Below are positions 1 through 8,959 of a stretch of DNA of 64,000 bases, one piece after another. This DNA is from DASRBO01 sp035653595 (GTDB lineage: Bacteria; Actinomycetota; Acidimicrobiia; Acidimicrobiales; JAJPHE01): the NCBI GenBank assembly GCA_035653595.1, contig DASRBO010000038.1, forward strand, positions 13,761-77,760. Reading direction: 5' to 3'. Both the position numbers and the translations under genes were made by a program. Each line of letters begins with the position of its first letter. Position 1 is the stretch's first letter. Below the pieces are notes generated by a model. That model saw only the letters and a list, made by a program, of their open reading frames with translations. It was not told where the DNA came from and searched no databases.

Positions 1-1
1 G

Positions 2-460
2 GGCTCTCGCAACAAGTACGAGATCGACCACGGCACCGGGGAGATCTGGCTGGACCGGCTCCTGTTCACCGCCACCCAGTACCCGGCCGACTACGGCTTC
101 ATCCCCCACACCCTGGCCGATGACGGGGACCCCCTCGACGTGCTGGTCCTGCTGGACGAGCCCACCTTTCCGGGCTGCCACATCCGGGTGAGGCCGGTCG
201 GGGTGTTCCGCATGCGGGACGAGAAGGGCGAGGACTGCAAGGTGCTGGCCGTCCCCGCCACCGACCCCCGGTGGGGCGAGGTCAGTGACATCGACGACCT
301 CTCCGCCCACCAGCTCGACGAGATCCGCCACTTCTTCGCCGTTTACAAGGAGCTGGAGCCGGGCAAGGGGACCGAGGTGGTCGGGTGGGCCGGATCCAGG
401 GACGCCGGCGAGCTGATCACTACCGCCAGGGCCGCCGCCGGTGGACCGGAACCGGCTTGA
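2..460 (+). CDS. ppa: Inorganic pyrophosphatase, 5'-truncated by the window edge
   Basis: Soluble family I pyrophosphatase, which hydrolyses PPi to two phosphates in the cytoplasm and so pulls biosynthetic reactions forward. The reading frame is open from base 2, so the start codon lies outside the window. Readable features are the early KYEID segment, the YPADYGFIP stretch and the family signature DGDPLD, whose aspartates bind metal and pyrophosphate; the C-terminal helix region (HFFAVYKELEPGK) is also typical. About 152 codons remain, of a usual length near 165-175 aa, so only a short N-terminus is missing. The stop codon overlaps the likely TTG start of the next gene. Identification is secure from the signature. 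Confidence 0.95.
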   Translation, partial: GSRNKYEIDHGTGEIWLDRLLFTATQYPADYGFIPHTLADDGDPLDVLVLLDEPTFPGCHIRVRPVGVFRMRDEKGEDCKVLAVPATDPRWGEVSDIDDLSAHQLDEIRHFFAVYKELEPGKGTEVVGWAGSRDAGELITTARAAAGGPEPA

Positions 461-1821
461 GCGACCAGCAGGCGGCCGAGCGCCGACGCCACCCCAGCGC
501 CGTACCCGAACGGAGTGACGACGAGGATCCGGTGGAGGCCCTGGCCTATGCCGCCACCCACGACCCTCTGACCGGGCTGCCCAACCGGAGCCTGCTCGAC
601 CGCCGCCTGGTCGCCGCCCTCGACCGCCACCGCCGGCGGGAGGAGACGGTGGCGGTGATCTTCCTCGATCTCGACCTGTTCAAGAAGGTCAACGACAGCC
701 TCGGCCACCGGGCGGGCGACGAGCTCCTCGTGGCCGCCGCCGGTCGGATCCAGTCCGTCATCCGGCCTTCGGACACGGTGGCCCGTTTCGGCGGCGACGA
801 GTTCGTCGTCATCTGCGAGGGACTGATCGGCGAGATCGAGGCCATGGGCATCGCCGACCGGATCCGCGAGGCGCTCGAGCGGGTGTTCGTGGTGCAGAGC
901 CACGAGGTCTACGTGTCGGCCAGTCTCGGGGTGGCCTTCCCCCGCAGCGACGACTACGACGCCGAGTCGATCCTGGCCGACGCCGACACGGCCATGTTCA
1001 GGGCGAAGGAGGCCGGCCGGGGCCGGTGCGAGCCCTACGACCGCCGCATGCGGGAGCGGGCGATTGAGCGGCTCGAGACCGAGGCCGCCCTGCGGCGGGC
1101 GCTGGAGACGGGCCAGCTGCGCCTGGCCTACCAGCCGGTGGTCGACCTGGCCTCGGGGCGCATCGACGCCGTCGAGGCCCTGGTGCGGTGGGACCACCCC
1201 GAGCGGGGGTTGCTGAACCCGGACAGCTTCATCGCCCTGGCCGAGGAGACCGGCCTGATCGTGGCGGTCGGCTCATGGGCCATCGATGCCGCCTTCGCCC
1301 AGCAGGCCCGCTGGAGCGGGACCGGACTCAGCTCATCGGTGAACGTGTCGGGCCGCCAGCTCACCCGGCCTGAGCTGGTGGGCTCGGTCGGCGCCGCCAT
1401 CGAGGCCTCGGGGGTGGACCCGGCTCGCATCCACCTGGAGATCACCGAGAACGCCGTCATCGAGGATCCGGCCGCCACCATGTCGGCCCTGCGGGCCCTC
1501 AAGGCGCTGGGGGTAGGGCTGGTGCTCGACGACTTCGGCACGGGCTACGCGTCGCTCTCGGCCCTGCGCCGCTTTCCCATCGACGGGATCAAGGTGGACC
1601 GGTCCTTCGTGCGGGGGGTGGCCCGGTTCCCCGAGGACAGGGCGATCGTGCGGGCGGTGGTGAGGCTGGCGTCGGACCTCGGGCTCAGCGTGGTGGCCGA
1701 GGGGGTGGAGAGCACCGAGCAGCGCGACGTGCTGCTCGAGCTGGGATGCCGACGGGGCCAGGGCTATCTGTTCTCGGCCGCCCTCGGCCCTGAGGAGGTC
1801 GAGCTGCTGGCCAACCGCTGA
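457..1821 (+). CDS. GGDEF-EAL bifunctional cyclic-di-GMP protein
   Basis: Predicted cyclic-di-GMP enzyme with a diguanylate cyclase domain followed by a phosphodiesterase domain and no obvious membrane segment or PAS sensor. The GGDEF half opens with DPLTGLPNR and carries an intact GGDEF active site preceded at the correct spacing by RPSD, an RxxD inhibitory I-site. The EAL half shows the EAL motif (in VEALVRWDHPE), SVNVSGRQ, EITENAV, LDDFGTGYASL, the catalytic-lysine segment (GIKVDRSF) and AEGVE, so both domains look catalytically competent. I chose the TTG at 457 because it overlaps the pyrophosphatase stop by 4 nt; an ATG at 385 is in frame but would overlap by 76 nt. Which activity dominates cannot be read from sequence. 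Confidence 0.9.
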   Translation: MSDQQAAERRRHPSAVPERSDDEDPVEALAYAATHDPLTGLPNRSLLDRRLVAALDRHRRREETVAVIFLDLDLFKKVNDSLGHRAGDELLVAAAGRIQSVIRPSDTVARFGGDEFVVICEGLIGEIEAMGIADRIREALERVFVVQSHEVYVSASLGVAFPRSDDYDAESILADADTAMFRAKEAGRGRCEPYDRRMRERAIERLETEAALRRALETGQLRLAYQPVVDLASGRIDAVEALVRWDHPERGLLNPDSFIALAEETGLIVAVGSWAIDAAFAQQARWSGTGLSSSVNVSGRQLTRPELVGSVGAAIEASGVDPARIHLEITENAVIEDPAATMSALRALKALGVGLVLDDFGTGYASLSALRRFPIDGIKVDRSFVRGVARFPEDRAIVRAVVRLASDLGLSVVAEGVESTEQRDVLLELGCRRGQGYLFSAALGPEEVELLANR

Positions 1822-1943
1822 CCCCGGTTCAGCGGTGCGACGAGGCCGGCCGGAGACCCCGGCCAGGGTCGGGCGGCCATCTCGGGGCGCCGAGGCGCAC
1901 TATCACCCGGTGCCGGGGCCGCCGACTCGGCGCAGGAGCTCGA

Positions 1944-3113
1944 TCACTCGGCGCAGGAGCCGGTGCCGGTGGGTGTGTCGGTCCGCTCGGCCGACTGGAT
2001 GCGGCTCACGACCGGCGGGGTGGTGAGGGCGTAGCCGATGTCGGGCTGGGAGGCCGAGCGGGAGAAGACCACGCCCACCACCGTCCCGTTCGGTTCCACC
2101 AGCGGGCCGCCCGAGTTGCCGGCCCGGATGTTGGCGTGCACCTCGTAGACGGACCGGCGGGTGAGTCCGCTCCCGTAGATGTCGCGCCCCAACGCCTCGA
2201 ACTCCTGGTCGACGGCGGCCGGCTCGGCGTCGAAGGGGCCGCCGCCGGGGTAGCCGAGCACCGCTCCCTGGGTCCCGTTGGACACCGTCGAGTCGAGGAT
2301 GTTGAGCGGAGGCCCGAACAGCGGGCCCGCCCGCAGCACGGCCAGGTCGAAGTTGGGATCGAAGTAGATGGGGACGGCGAAGTGGCGGCCCCCCTGGTCG
2401 AGGACCGTGATGGAGTGGGTGCCCGCTATCACGTGGGCGTTGGTGACCACCGTGTCGCGCCCGACGACGAAGCCCGAGCCCTCAAGCAGCTCGCCGCAGC
2501 CCTCGGCCACGACCTTGACCGTCGACGCCGATGCCGACTGGACGGCGGCGCGCAGGGTGGGATCGGTGGGCAGCGGGGCGGCCCCGACGGACTGGGGCGC
2601 CAGCTGGGCGAAGACCTGCGGGAAGCCGTGGGTGTCCAGCAGCTTCTGGATGCGCGAGAACACGGTGGGGGCCGGAGGCAGGATGGCGTCGATGCCCCGC
2701 AGGATGCTGGATCCGTTTATGGCGCTCGACACCCGCGACACCGGGGCGGTGGCCAGCATGCTGGCGACGATCCAGGCCGCCAGGAGGCTGGCGACCACCG
2801 CCACCACCGCTCCGACGCCTGAGTCGGCCGGGCCCAGGTGGACCCGGCGGATGACGCGCCACACCCGCACGCCCAGGTGCCGGCCCAGGCCGCCCACCAC
2901 CGAGGCGGCCCCGAACACCACGACGAGGGAGAGGATGGCCTTGGCCACCGGACCGGAAACCAGCCGGGCCACGCTGGGGGCGATGGCCGCTCCGGCCAGC
3001 AGGCCGATCCAGAACCCGCCGAAGGAGAGCACCTGGACGGCGGCACCGAGCCTCAGCCCTCGCACCAGGGAGAGCAGCACGAGGACGATCAGGATGACGT
3101 CGACGAGGTTCAC
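1944..3113 (-). CDS. marP: MarP-like membrane-anchored periplasmic serine protease
   Basis: CvpA/colicin-V-production-type membrane domain fused to a trypsin-fold protease, as in Mycobacterium MarP, which supports acid resistance and cell-wall hydrolase processing. Several hydrophobic segments fill residues 1-125. The protease domain shows the complete triad: His227 (TNAHV), Asp256 (NFDLAVL) and Ser334 (GNSGGP). Cys206 and Cys387 are 181 residues apart, the same separation as the MarP regulatory disulfide, and Cys206 lies 21 residues before the catalytic His, also as in MarP. The length of 389 aa matches the family. It is transcribed divergently from the lipoprotein gene at 3190. The family call is firm; the physiological role is transferred from mycobacteria. 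Confidence 0.9.
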   Translation of the reverse strand: MNLVDVILIVLVLLSLVRGLRLGAAVQVLSFGGFWIGLLAGAAIAPSVARLVSGPVAKAILSLVVVFGAASVVGGLGRHLGVRVWRVIRRVHLGPADSGVGAVVAVVASLLAAWIVASMLATAPVSRVSSAINGSSILRGIDAILPPAPTVFSRIQKLLDTHGFPQVFAQLAPQSVGAAPLPTDPTLRAAVQSASASTVKVVAEGCGELLEGSGFVVGRDTVVTNAHVIAGTHSITVLDQGGRHFAVPIYFDPNFDLAVLRAGPLFGPPLNILDSTVSNGTQGAVLGYPGGGPFDAEPAAVDQEFEALGRDIYGSGLTRRSVYEVHANIRAGNSGGPLVEPNGTVVGVVFSRSASQPDIGYALTTPPVVSRIQSAERTDTPTGTGSCAE

Positions 3114-3189
3114 TCGGCGGCGAGGTTACCGGGGGGCCGCGGCGGCCCGGATGCGCCGAAGAGTGAAAGCCGACACCATCGCCAGCGTG

Positions 3190-4197
3190 ATGCCACGGCG
3201 CATGGTCCCCCTGCGTTCCCGTCGACTGGGCCGCGCCCTCCGCGTGGCGCTGTCGATCGCCGCCTTGGTCGGCGTGGGCGGATGCAGCTCCGAGCCGGGC
3301 GCCCCGAACGCGACGGGCCCGCCATTTCGGGGGACCCTGGCGGTGGTGGAGGTCGGCGCAGGCAAGCTGGCGACCATCGCCGTGCCCGGCGGGCACCCGG
3401 GTCCGGTGGCCGACTCCGGACTCTCCCCGGTGGCGGTGGCGGTGGCGGGCGGCACCGCCTGGGTGGCGGCGTCGCTGTCCGGTGCCCTCATACCGGTGGA
3501 CCTGCGCACAGGCGCCGCCGGCACCCCCATCCAGGTCGGCGGTCGTCCGACGGCGCTGGCCCTCTTCGACTCGGGCCACGCCGCCCTGGTGGTCGACAGT
3601 GTGGACGCCGACGTCACCGCCGTGGACCTGGCCCACCACCGGGTCGGCCGCACGGTGCCACTGCCGGGGGTGCCGGTCGCGGTGGCGGTGGCAGGCGGGA
3701 CCGCCTACATCGCCGACCGGGCCGGCGACCGCCTCTACCCCCTCGCCCTCGGCGACGGCCACCTCGGGCCCCCCATAGCCGTCGGCGGGGCCCCGTCGTC
3801 CATCGCCGTCTCCCCCGACGGCCGGCGGGCGTGGGTGACCGACAGCGCGTCCTCGACGGTGAGCGTGGTGGACCTCGCCGCCGGGCGGACCACCTCCACC
3901 GTCGCGGTGGGGGCGGACCCGCTGGGGGTGGCGGTGTCACCCGACGGGACGCTGGTGGCCGTCACCGAGGCGGCGATCGCTTCGGTGGCGGTCATCGACG
4001 CCTCCGACGATCGGGCCGTGGCCAACGTGGCCGTGGGGGAGGACCCCTACGGAGTGGCGATAGACCCCGACGATGTCGCCTGGATCAGCGACGCCGGCTC
4101 CGGTGACGTGATGGCAGTCGACCTGCGCAGCAGGAGGGTCAGGGCGCCGATCGAGTTGGGCGACGTTTCGCCCGAGGCGGTGGCGCTCAGCCGCTGA
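3190..4197 (+). CDS. YVTN-type beta-propeller lipoprotein
   Basis: Secreted lipoprotein made almost entirely of repeated seven-bladed-propeller-like strands. From the ATG at 3190 the protein has basic residues, a hydrophobic core and a lipobox ending VGVGGCSS, with Cys32 as the probable acylated residue. The rest repeats blocks such as VAVSPDG..., ...VDLAAGRTTSTVAVG and GVAIDPDD, characteristic of YVTN/NHL-type surface propellers. No catalytic residues are evident, so a binding or scaffold role outside the membrane is likely. In-frame alternatives at 3151 and 3202 would only lengthen or shorten the signal peptide. The last 11 nt overlap the end of the convergent DEAD-box helicase gene. Confidence 0.75.
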   Translation: MPRRMVPLRSRRLGRALRVALSIAALVGVGGCSSEPGAPNATGPPFRGTLAVVEVGAGKLATIAVPGGHPGPVADSGLSPVAVAVAGGTAWVAASLSGALIPVDLRTGAAGTPIQVGGRPTALALFDSGHAALVVDSVDADVTAVDLAHHRVGRTVPLPGVPVAVAVAGGTAYIADRAGDRLYPLALGDGHLGPPIAVGGAPSSIAVSPDGRRAWVTDSASSTVSVVDLAAGRTTSTVAVGADPLGVAVSPDGTLVAVTEAAIASVAVIDASDDRAVANVAVGEDPYGVAIDPDDVAWISDAGSGDVMAVDLRSRRVRAPIELGDVSPEAVALSR

Positions 4198-5368
4198 CTG
4201 CCATGGCGTCGCCGCTGGCCGGGTCCCAGTCGTTGAGCCGGCTGAGGCGCGGATCGTTGGAGAACACCTCGACGACCGGCTGGTCAATCCCCAGGCGGCG
4301 GCAGATCCGCTCGGCCAGGACCTGCTCGTTCCACAGCAGCAGGGACACAGCCAGCCCCGAGGCTCCCGCCCGGGCCGTGCGCCCGGAGCGGTGGAGGTAC
4401 TCCTTCTCGTCGATGGCCGCGTCGTAGTGGAGCACCACGTCGATGCCCTCGACGTCGATGCCGCGGGCGGCCACGTCGGTGGCGACCAGCGCGGACAGCC
4501 GACCGCCGGCGAAGGCGGCCAGCGAGCGCTCCCGCTGCTGCTGGCGCAGGTCGCCGTGGATGGCCCCGACCTTGACGCCCAGATCGGCCAGATCCCGACG
4601 GGCCCGGTCGGCGCCCCGCTTGGTGGAGCAGAACACGATGGTGCGACGGTGGGCTCGGATGATCGCCGCCGCGACCTTGGCCTTGTCCATCTGGTGCACG
4701 GCGAGGAAGCGGTGGGTCATCGACTCCACCGTGGGCTCCGACGCCACCACCTCGTGGAACACGGGGTCGGCGAGGTAGCGGCGCACCAGGTAGCCGACGT
4801 CGCCGTCGAGGGTGGCGCTGAAGAGCATGGTCTGGTGCGGTGCGGTCACCTTGCGCAGCAGCCACTCCACCTGGGGCAGGAAGCCCATGTCGGCCATGCG
4901 GTCGGCCTCGTCGATCACGACCGTGCGTATGTCGTGCAGGCTGAGGGCCCGCTGGTCGACCAGGTCGATCACCCGGCCGGGGGTGCCGGTGAGGACGTCG
5001 GTCCCGTCGGCGAGGGCCTTGATGTGGGGCCGGATGGGCTGGCCGCCGTAGGTGACAACCGAGCGCAGGCCGACCTCGGACGCCAGGGGGTCGAGGATGC
5101 CGTGGACCTGGGCGGCCAGCTCGCGGGTCGGCACCAGCACCAGCACCCGGGGCGCCTTGGGCGCCGCCCCGGGTGCGGTCCGTTGGATGGAGGGCAGGGC
5201 GAAGGCCAGGGTCTTGCCCGAACCGGTCTTGGCCTTCCCGCACACGTCCCGCCCCGCCAGGGCGTCGGGGATGGCGAGGGCCTGGATCGGGAAGGGGGAG
5301 TGGACCCCGGTGCGGGCCAGGGCCGACTCGAGCGGCTCGCATATGCCGAGCTCGCCGAAGGTTGTCAT
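4187..5368 (-). CDS. DEAD-box ATP-dependent RNA helicase
   Basis: Cytoplasmic ATP-dependent RNA unwinding enzyme. All core motifs are visible in order: Q motif region (PFPIQALAI), Walker A AKTGSGKT (about residues 46-53), PTRELA, TPGRV, DEAD (VIDEADRM), SAT (LFSATLDG), and the C-terminal VATDVAARGID and HRSGRTAR. The protein ends soon after the helicase core, so no accessory RNA-binding tail is present. I start at the ATG at 5368 because GGAAGA lies just upstream and the protein then opens MTTFGELG; an upstream extension to 5491 reads as low-complexity. A paralogue sits at 46641. Roles in ribosome assembly or cold adaptation are typical for such proteins but not shown here. Confidence 0.92.
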   Translation of the reverse strand: MTTFGELGICEPLESALARTGVHSPFPIQALAIPDALAGRDVCGKAKTGSGKTLAFALPSIQRTAPGAAPKAPRVLVLVPTRELAAQVHGILDPLASEVGLRSVVTYGGQPIRPHIKALADGTDVLTGTPGRVIDLVDQRALSLHDIRTVVIDEADRMADMGFLPQVEWLLRKVTAPHQTMLFSATLDGDVGYLVRRYLADPVFHEVVASEPTVESMTHRFLAVHQMDKAKVAAAIIRAHRRTIVFCSTKRGADRARRDLADLGVKVGAIHGDLRQQQRERSLAAFAGGRLSALVATDVAARGIDVEGIDVVLHYDAAIDEKEYLHRSGRTARAGASGLAVSLLLWNEQVLAERICRRLGIDQPVVEVFSNDPRLSRLNDWDPASGDAMAVSG

Positions 5369-5484
5369 TCGTCGTCTTCCGTTCTGCTGTCGGGCGCCAG
5401 CCGGCATCGAGTGAGGAGCCCTGCTGGCGGCCTTCCGGGCAGCGCCCGCCAGGAAAGGGCGGGTCGGCACAACCGGAAATGCTG

Positions 5485-5512
5485 TTGACATTCTATCGGA
5501 TCCGGCGATAAC
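5485..5512 (+). promoter_or_regulatory. Probable sigma70-type promoter for the hydroxylase gene
   Basis: A perfect -35 hexamer TTGACA (5485-5490) is followed after 16 nt by GATAAC (5507-5512), an acceptable -10 with four of six consensus bases. It points toward the fatty-acid hydroxylase-like gene starting at 5581. Such a complete -35 is rare in this GC-rich window. Confidence 0.5.
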
Positions 5513-5580
5513 GGGCTTGAACAGCCCCTCGGGCGCCTTCCGCCCCTGATTGGGCGGCGTATACCGCGGGGTAACCTGGC

Positions 5581-6273
5581 GTGATGGCGGTGGCCACGGC
5601 GCCCGTGCGCTTCGGGGACCCCGGGGCCGCCGTCGACCCGAGCCGCACCGGAGCCACCGCCCTGGCCGGCTGGGCCCGGCTGTTCAGCACCCGGACCGGT
5701 CCCCGTCTCATCGCCGCCGCCTTGGCCGCCGCCCTGGCCGCCCGGCTGTGGCTGGGCCAGTGGCGATGGCGGGATCTCCTCGTGGCGGCCGTCATGGTCG
5801 CCGCCCAGCCCTTCACCGAGTGGGTCACTCATGTCTTCGTCCTGCACGCCCGCCCCCGGAGGCTCGGGCGTCTGACCGTCGACCTCGGCGTGGCCCGCAA
5901 GCACCGCCGCCACCACCTCGACCCCCGCGACATCGAGCTGGTCCTGGTGCCCCTCCCCACCGTGGTCACCCTCATCGCCGGGGCCGGGGCCGCCATCGCC
6001 CTGTTCGGGCGCAACCCCCAGGGGGTGACCGCCGGCGTCACCGGCTTCGCCCTGCTGCTGGGCTACGAGTGGACCCACTTCCTCATCCACTCCCCCTACC
6101 GGCCCCGCCGGTCCCTCTACCGCTCGATCTGGCGGGCCCACCGACTGCACCACTTCAAGAACGAGCGCTACTGGTTCGGGATCACCACCAACATCGGCGA
6201 CCGGGTCCTGCGCACCAACCCGGACAGAGGCGAGGTGGAGACCTCCCCCACCGCCCGCACCCTGGTCGCCTGA
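5581..6273 (+). CDS. Fatty acid hydroxylase / sterol desaturase superfamily protein
   Basis: Integral-membrane di-iron hydroxylase-like protein of 230 aa. The histidine clusters of the superfamily are present: EWVTHVFVLH, KHRRHH, EWTHFLIH and HRLHHF, between hydrophobic segments (roughly residues 37-70 and 125-160). These would hold a di-iron centre that oxidises a lipid-like substrate such as a fatty acyl, carotenoid or sterol chain; the actual substrate cannot be read. GTG at 5581 is directly followed by an ATG, so the start is uncertain by one codon. It stands alone, downstream of a good promoter and upstream of the dienelactone hydrolase-like gene. Confidence 0.8.
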   Translation: MMAVATAPVRFGDPGAAVDPSRTGATALAGWARLFSTRTGPRLIAAALAAALAARLWLGQWRWRDLLVAAVMVAAQPFTEWVTHVFVLHARPRRLGRLTVDLGVARKHRRHHLDPRDIELVLVPLPTVVTLIAGAGAAIALFGRNPQGVTAGVTGFALLLGYEWTHFLIHSPYRPRRSLYRSIWRAHRLHHFKNERYWFGITTNIGDRVLRTNPDRGEVETSPTARTLVA

Positions 6274-6340
6274 GCACCGGGCCGGGCCGGCGCCGGCGCC
6301 GGTAACGTCCGGCGGACCGACTCTTGGGGGAGGGAAACCC

Positions 6341-7078
6341 ATGTGTTACGGAGACGACGCCCGGCCGCCGCTGCCCCCGGTGCGGGGCGGGGCTGACGAC
6401 CGGGGCGAGCTCGAGCTGACCTCGGCCGACGGCACCCGCTTCGGCGCCTACTACGCCCACCCGGACCAGGCTTCAACCTCGGCCATGGTGGTGCTGCCCG
6501 ACGTGAGGGGCCTGCACGGCTTCTACAAGGAGCTGGCCGTGCGCTTCGCCGAGGCCGGCATGCACTCGGTGGCCATCGACTACTTCGGTCGCACCGCCGG
6601 CATCGGCGAGCGGGGCGAGGACTTCCCGTTCCGCGACCACGTGGCCCAGATGCAGCCCGAGCAGACCGACTCCGATGTCGCCGCTGCCGTGCAGTGGCTG
6701 CGCGACCTGCCCGGCGCCGGGGTCCGGTCGGTGTTCACGGTCGGGTTCTGCATGGGCGGGGGCCTGTCGTGGCGGCAGTCGGCCGCCGGTCACGGCCTGG
6801 CCGGCTGCATCGGCTTCTACGGGGTCCCGTCGCGGGTCGAGGACCGCATCCCCGACATGAAGAGCCCGCTGCTCATCCTCGCCGCCGGCCAGGACTTCAC
6901 CCCGGTGGACCAGGTCGAGTCCTTCGCCGAGTCGGCCCGCCGGGCCGGGGTCGATGTCGAGATGCACGTCTATCCCGACGCCCCCCACAGCTTCTTCGAC
7001 CGGGGCTTCGAGCAGCACAAGGAGGCGTGCGAGGACTCCTGGCGGCGGATCCTCGACTTCGTGAAGCGGCACTCCTAG
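6341..7078 (+). CDS. Dienelactone hydrolase family alpha/beta hydrolase
   Basis: Cytoplasmic alpha/beta-hydrolase of the dienelactone hydrolase family, 245 aa. The nucleophile elbow is GFCMGG with Cys137 as catalytic cysteine, followed by an aspartate near 185 (AAGQDFTPVD) and His216 (PDAPHSFF), the usual Cys-Asp-His triad. The N-terminal VVLPDVRGL segment forms the oxyanion-hole region. The ATG is preceded by a strong GGGGGAGGGA ribosome-binding site. The natural substrate is unknown: many family members act on lactones or esters far from chlorocatechol degradation, and no aromatic-degradation genes lie nearby. Its end overlaps the convergent methyltransferase gene by 4 nt. Confidence 0.88.
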   Translation: MCYGDDARPPLPPVRGGADDRGELELTSADGTRFGAYYAHPDQASTSAMVVLPDVRGLHGFYKELAVRFAEAGMHSVAIDYFGRTAGIGERGEDFPFRDHVAQMQPEQTDSDVAAAVQWLRDLPGAGVRSVFTVGFCMGGGLSWRQSAAGHGLAGCIGFYGVPSRVEDRIPDMKSPLLILAAGQDFTPVDQVESFAESARRAGVDVEMHVYPDAPHSFFDRGFEQHKEACEDSWRRILDFVKRHS

Positions 7079-8958
7079 GAGATCGTTCCGGCCCGGGGCC
7101 GGGGCAGGCGCCGCTCCCACCACTGGACCAGCTCGGCCCGGCCGGCGCCGTCCAGCCCGTAGGCCGAGGTCATGGCGAGGGCGCAGGCCCGGAGCTCGGC
7201 CATCCACCCCTCGGCCCCGCTCGCCTCCGACGCCCGCCGGAAGGCGGCCGCCCCCTCGTCCCAGGCCTCGGCGTCGCCGGGGGCCGGCAGGGCCATCACC
7301 TGGGCGGCGCTGAGCTTGATGGCGTCGCTGGAGAGGGCGGCGCCGGCGTGCTCCCGCCGAGCCAGGTCGGTCAGGACCGGAGAGGTGAGGGCGGCGGCCA
7401 CGTGCCAGAGCCGCTCGGCCTCGATGGTGATGACCGGCACCGAAGGCACCCAGGCCCCGTCGGCGTCCACCACCGCCTCAAGCACCCGGGTCTGGGTGGC
7501 CAGCAGCACCTTCGGCACCAGCCTGGCCTCCGCCCAGGCGGCCATGCGGCCGGGCAGGCGGGACACCTCCGCCACCGGGGCCCGGTAGGAGCGGCCGGCG
7601 AAGCGGGTGCTGCGCTCTCCCCACCGGCACCGGGCCGGGTCGATGAGCCCGGCCGTCACCAGACGGGCGCCGGGGGCAGGGTCCTCCCCCACCAGCCCCC
7701 GAAGCCCGTAGTACTGGTCGCGGAAGTCGGCGGTGGCCCGGCAGTGGTCGCCCAGCAGGCCGTCGGTGTGCAGCACTCGGGAACGGGGAGCGGCCCCGTC
7801 GTCCACCAGCCAGGACCAGGTGGGCCCGGCGAGGCGGGCCGGGCTGGCCTCCACCGGGCGCCCGGCGGCGAAGTCGGCCCCGCTCCACCGGGCCACCGGA
7901 TGGGGCCCGGCCGGCGCCTCGGCCCGCTCGAGGACGGCGGCGACGGTGCGCACCTGGGCCTCGAAGACCCTGTCGCCCTGCCACAGCGCCACCAGGCGTC
8001 CCCGGCCGGCCGCCTTCCTCCGCACCGGGCCGGCGTCGCGGGACGCAAGGAAGGACTGGGGCAGGATCAGCCCCACCCGGCCGCCGGTCCGCACCAGATC
8101 CAGCCCCAGCAGGACGAAGAGGGCCGAGGTGTCGACGTAGCCGCCGAGCGCGAAGCGCTCCCGCACCCGGGCGGCCGATGCCCGGCCCCGGGCGGTGGCG
8201 GAGCGGAGCTGGCCCAGGAACGGCGGGTTGCCGACCACGGCGTCGAAGCCACCCGGGCGCCACTCCGGCCAGTCGATGTCGAACGCATCGGCCGCCCGCA
8301 GCCGAGCCGGCGGGACGGCGGCTCCCAGTTCTGTGCCAAGCATCCACAGCGCCACTTCGGTCACCTCGACGGCGAGGGCGTCGGTGTCGGCGCCGTAGAG
8401 GTTGGCGAGCACCTGGTCTGCCGGCCAGCCGGTCCGGTGCAGCGCCCGGCCGGCCGCCACCAGGAAGGCGCCGCCACCGCATGCGGGGTCGCACACCGCC
8501 GGCGGCCCCGGCGCCACTGCACCCAGGCCGTCGAGTACCAGGCGGCACACCCCGGCCGCCACCCCGGCCGGGGTGTAGTGGGCGCCCGAGCGCCGCCTCC
8601 TCGATGGGGACATCAGCGCCTGGCGGGCAATGCCCATCAGCTCGGGGGCGGGGCACTGCGACGGGGGCTCAGGCAAGTCAACCGGGTGCGCCGGGGCGCT
8701 CAACAGCGAAGTCAGCGGCGCCGTCGGGGGGGCCCCACCGCCCTCCCGAGCCAGGAGCCGGCGGGCCAGCGTGGCCAGAACCACCCGCTCGGCGTCGGGA
8801 CGACCCTCCGATCCCACTCGGGCCCCGGCAGCGGCCACGGCGTGGAGGAAGGCGCCGAGGCCGGCGGTCGGGTCGGGAGCGGCGACCCCGCCCGGACCGG
8901 CCGTGGGTTCGGGGGCGCCCCGCCGCCGGCGCGACGCCACCTCCGCCACCCCGGTCAC
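7075..8958 (-). CDS. N6-adenine-type DNA methyltransferase, no nuclease domain seen
   Basis: SAM-dependent DNA methyltransferase, 627 aa. It has the HYTP segment (residues 127-130), the SAM-binding motif DPACGGGAF (157-165) and the catalytic NPPF tetrad (244-247), the order expected for gamma-class adenine methyltransferases of the Eco57I/N6_Mtase type. The C-terminal third (about 350-600) would be the target-recognition region. No PD-(D/E)xK nuclease motif precedes the methylase, so it may be a stand-alone or partner-dependent enzyme. It starts with GTG one base past the stop of the metallohydrolase gene upstream, and forms the last gene of a three-gene operon with that gene and a DUF2786 protein. 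Confidence 0.82.
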   Translation of the reverse strand: MTGVAEVASRRRRGAPEPTAGPGGVAAPDPTAGLGAFLHAVAAAGARVGSEGRPDAERVVLATLARRLLAREGGGAPPTAPLTSLLSAPAHPVDLPEPPSQCPAPELMGIARQALMSPSRRRRSGAHYTPAGVAAGVCRLVLDGLGAVAPGPPAVCDPACGGGAFLVAAGRALHRTGWPADQVLANLYGADTDALAVEVTEVALWMLGTELGAAVPPARLRAADAFDIDWPEWRPGGFDAVVGNPPFLGQLRSATARGRASAARVRERFALGGYVDTSALFVLLGLDLVRTGGRVGLILPQSFLASRDAGPVRRKAAGRGRLVALWQGDRVFEAQVRTVAAVLERAEAPAGPHPVARWSGADFAAGRPVEASPARLAGPTWSWLVDDGAAPRSRVLHTDGLLGDHCRATADFRDQYYGLRGLVGEDPAPGARLVTAGLIDPARCRWGERSTRFAGRSYRAPVAEVSRLPGRMAAWAEARLVPKVLLATQTRVLEAVVDADGAWVPSVPVITIEAERLWHVAAALTSPVLTDLARREHAGAALSSDAIKLSAAQVMALPAPGDAEAWDEGAAAFRRASEASGAEGWMAELRACALAMTSAYGLDGAGRAELVQWWERRLPRPRAGTIS

Positions 8959-8959
8959 G

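Noticed and set aside
2482..3762. Long antisense reading frames over the protease and lipoprotein genes
   Set aside because: They are arginine/proline/glycine-rich shadows caused by high GC; the opposite strand carries clear domains and motifs.
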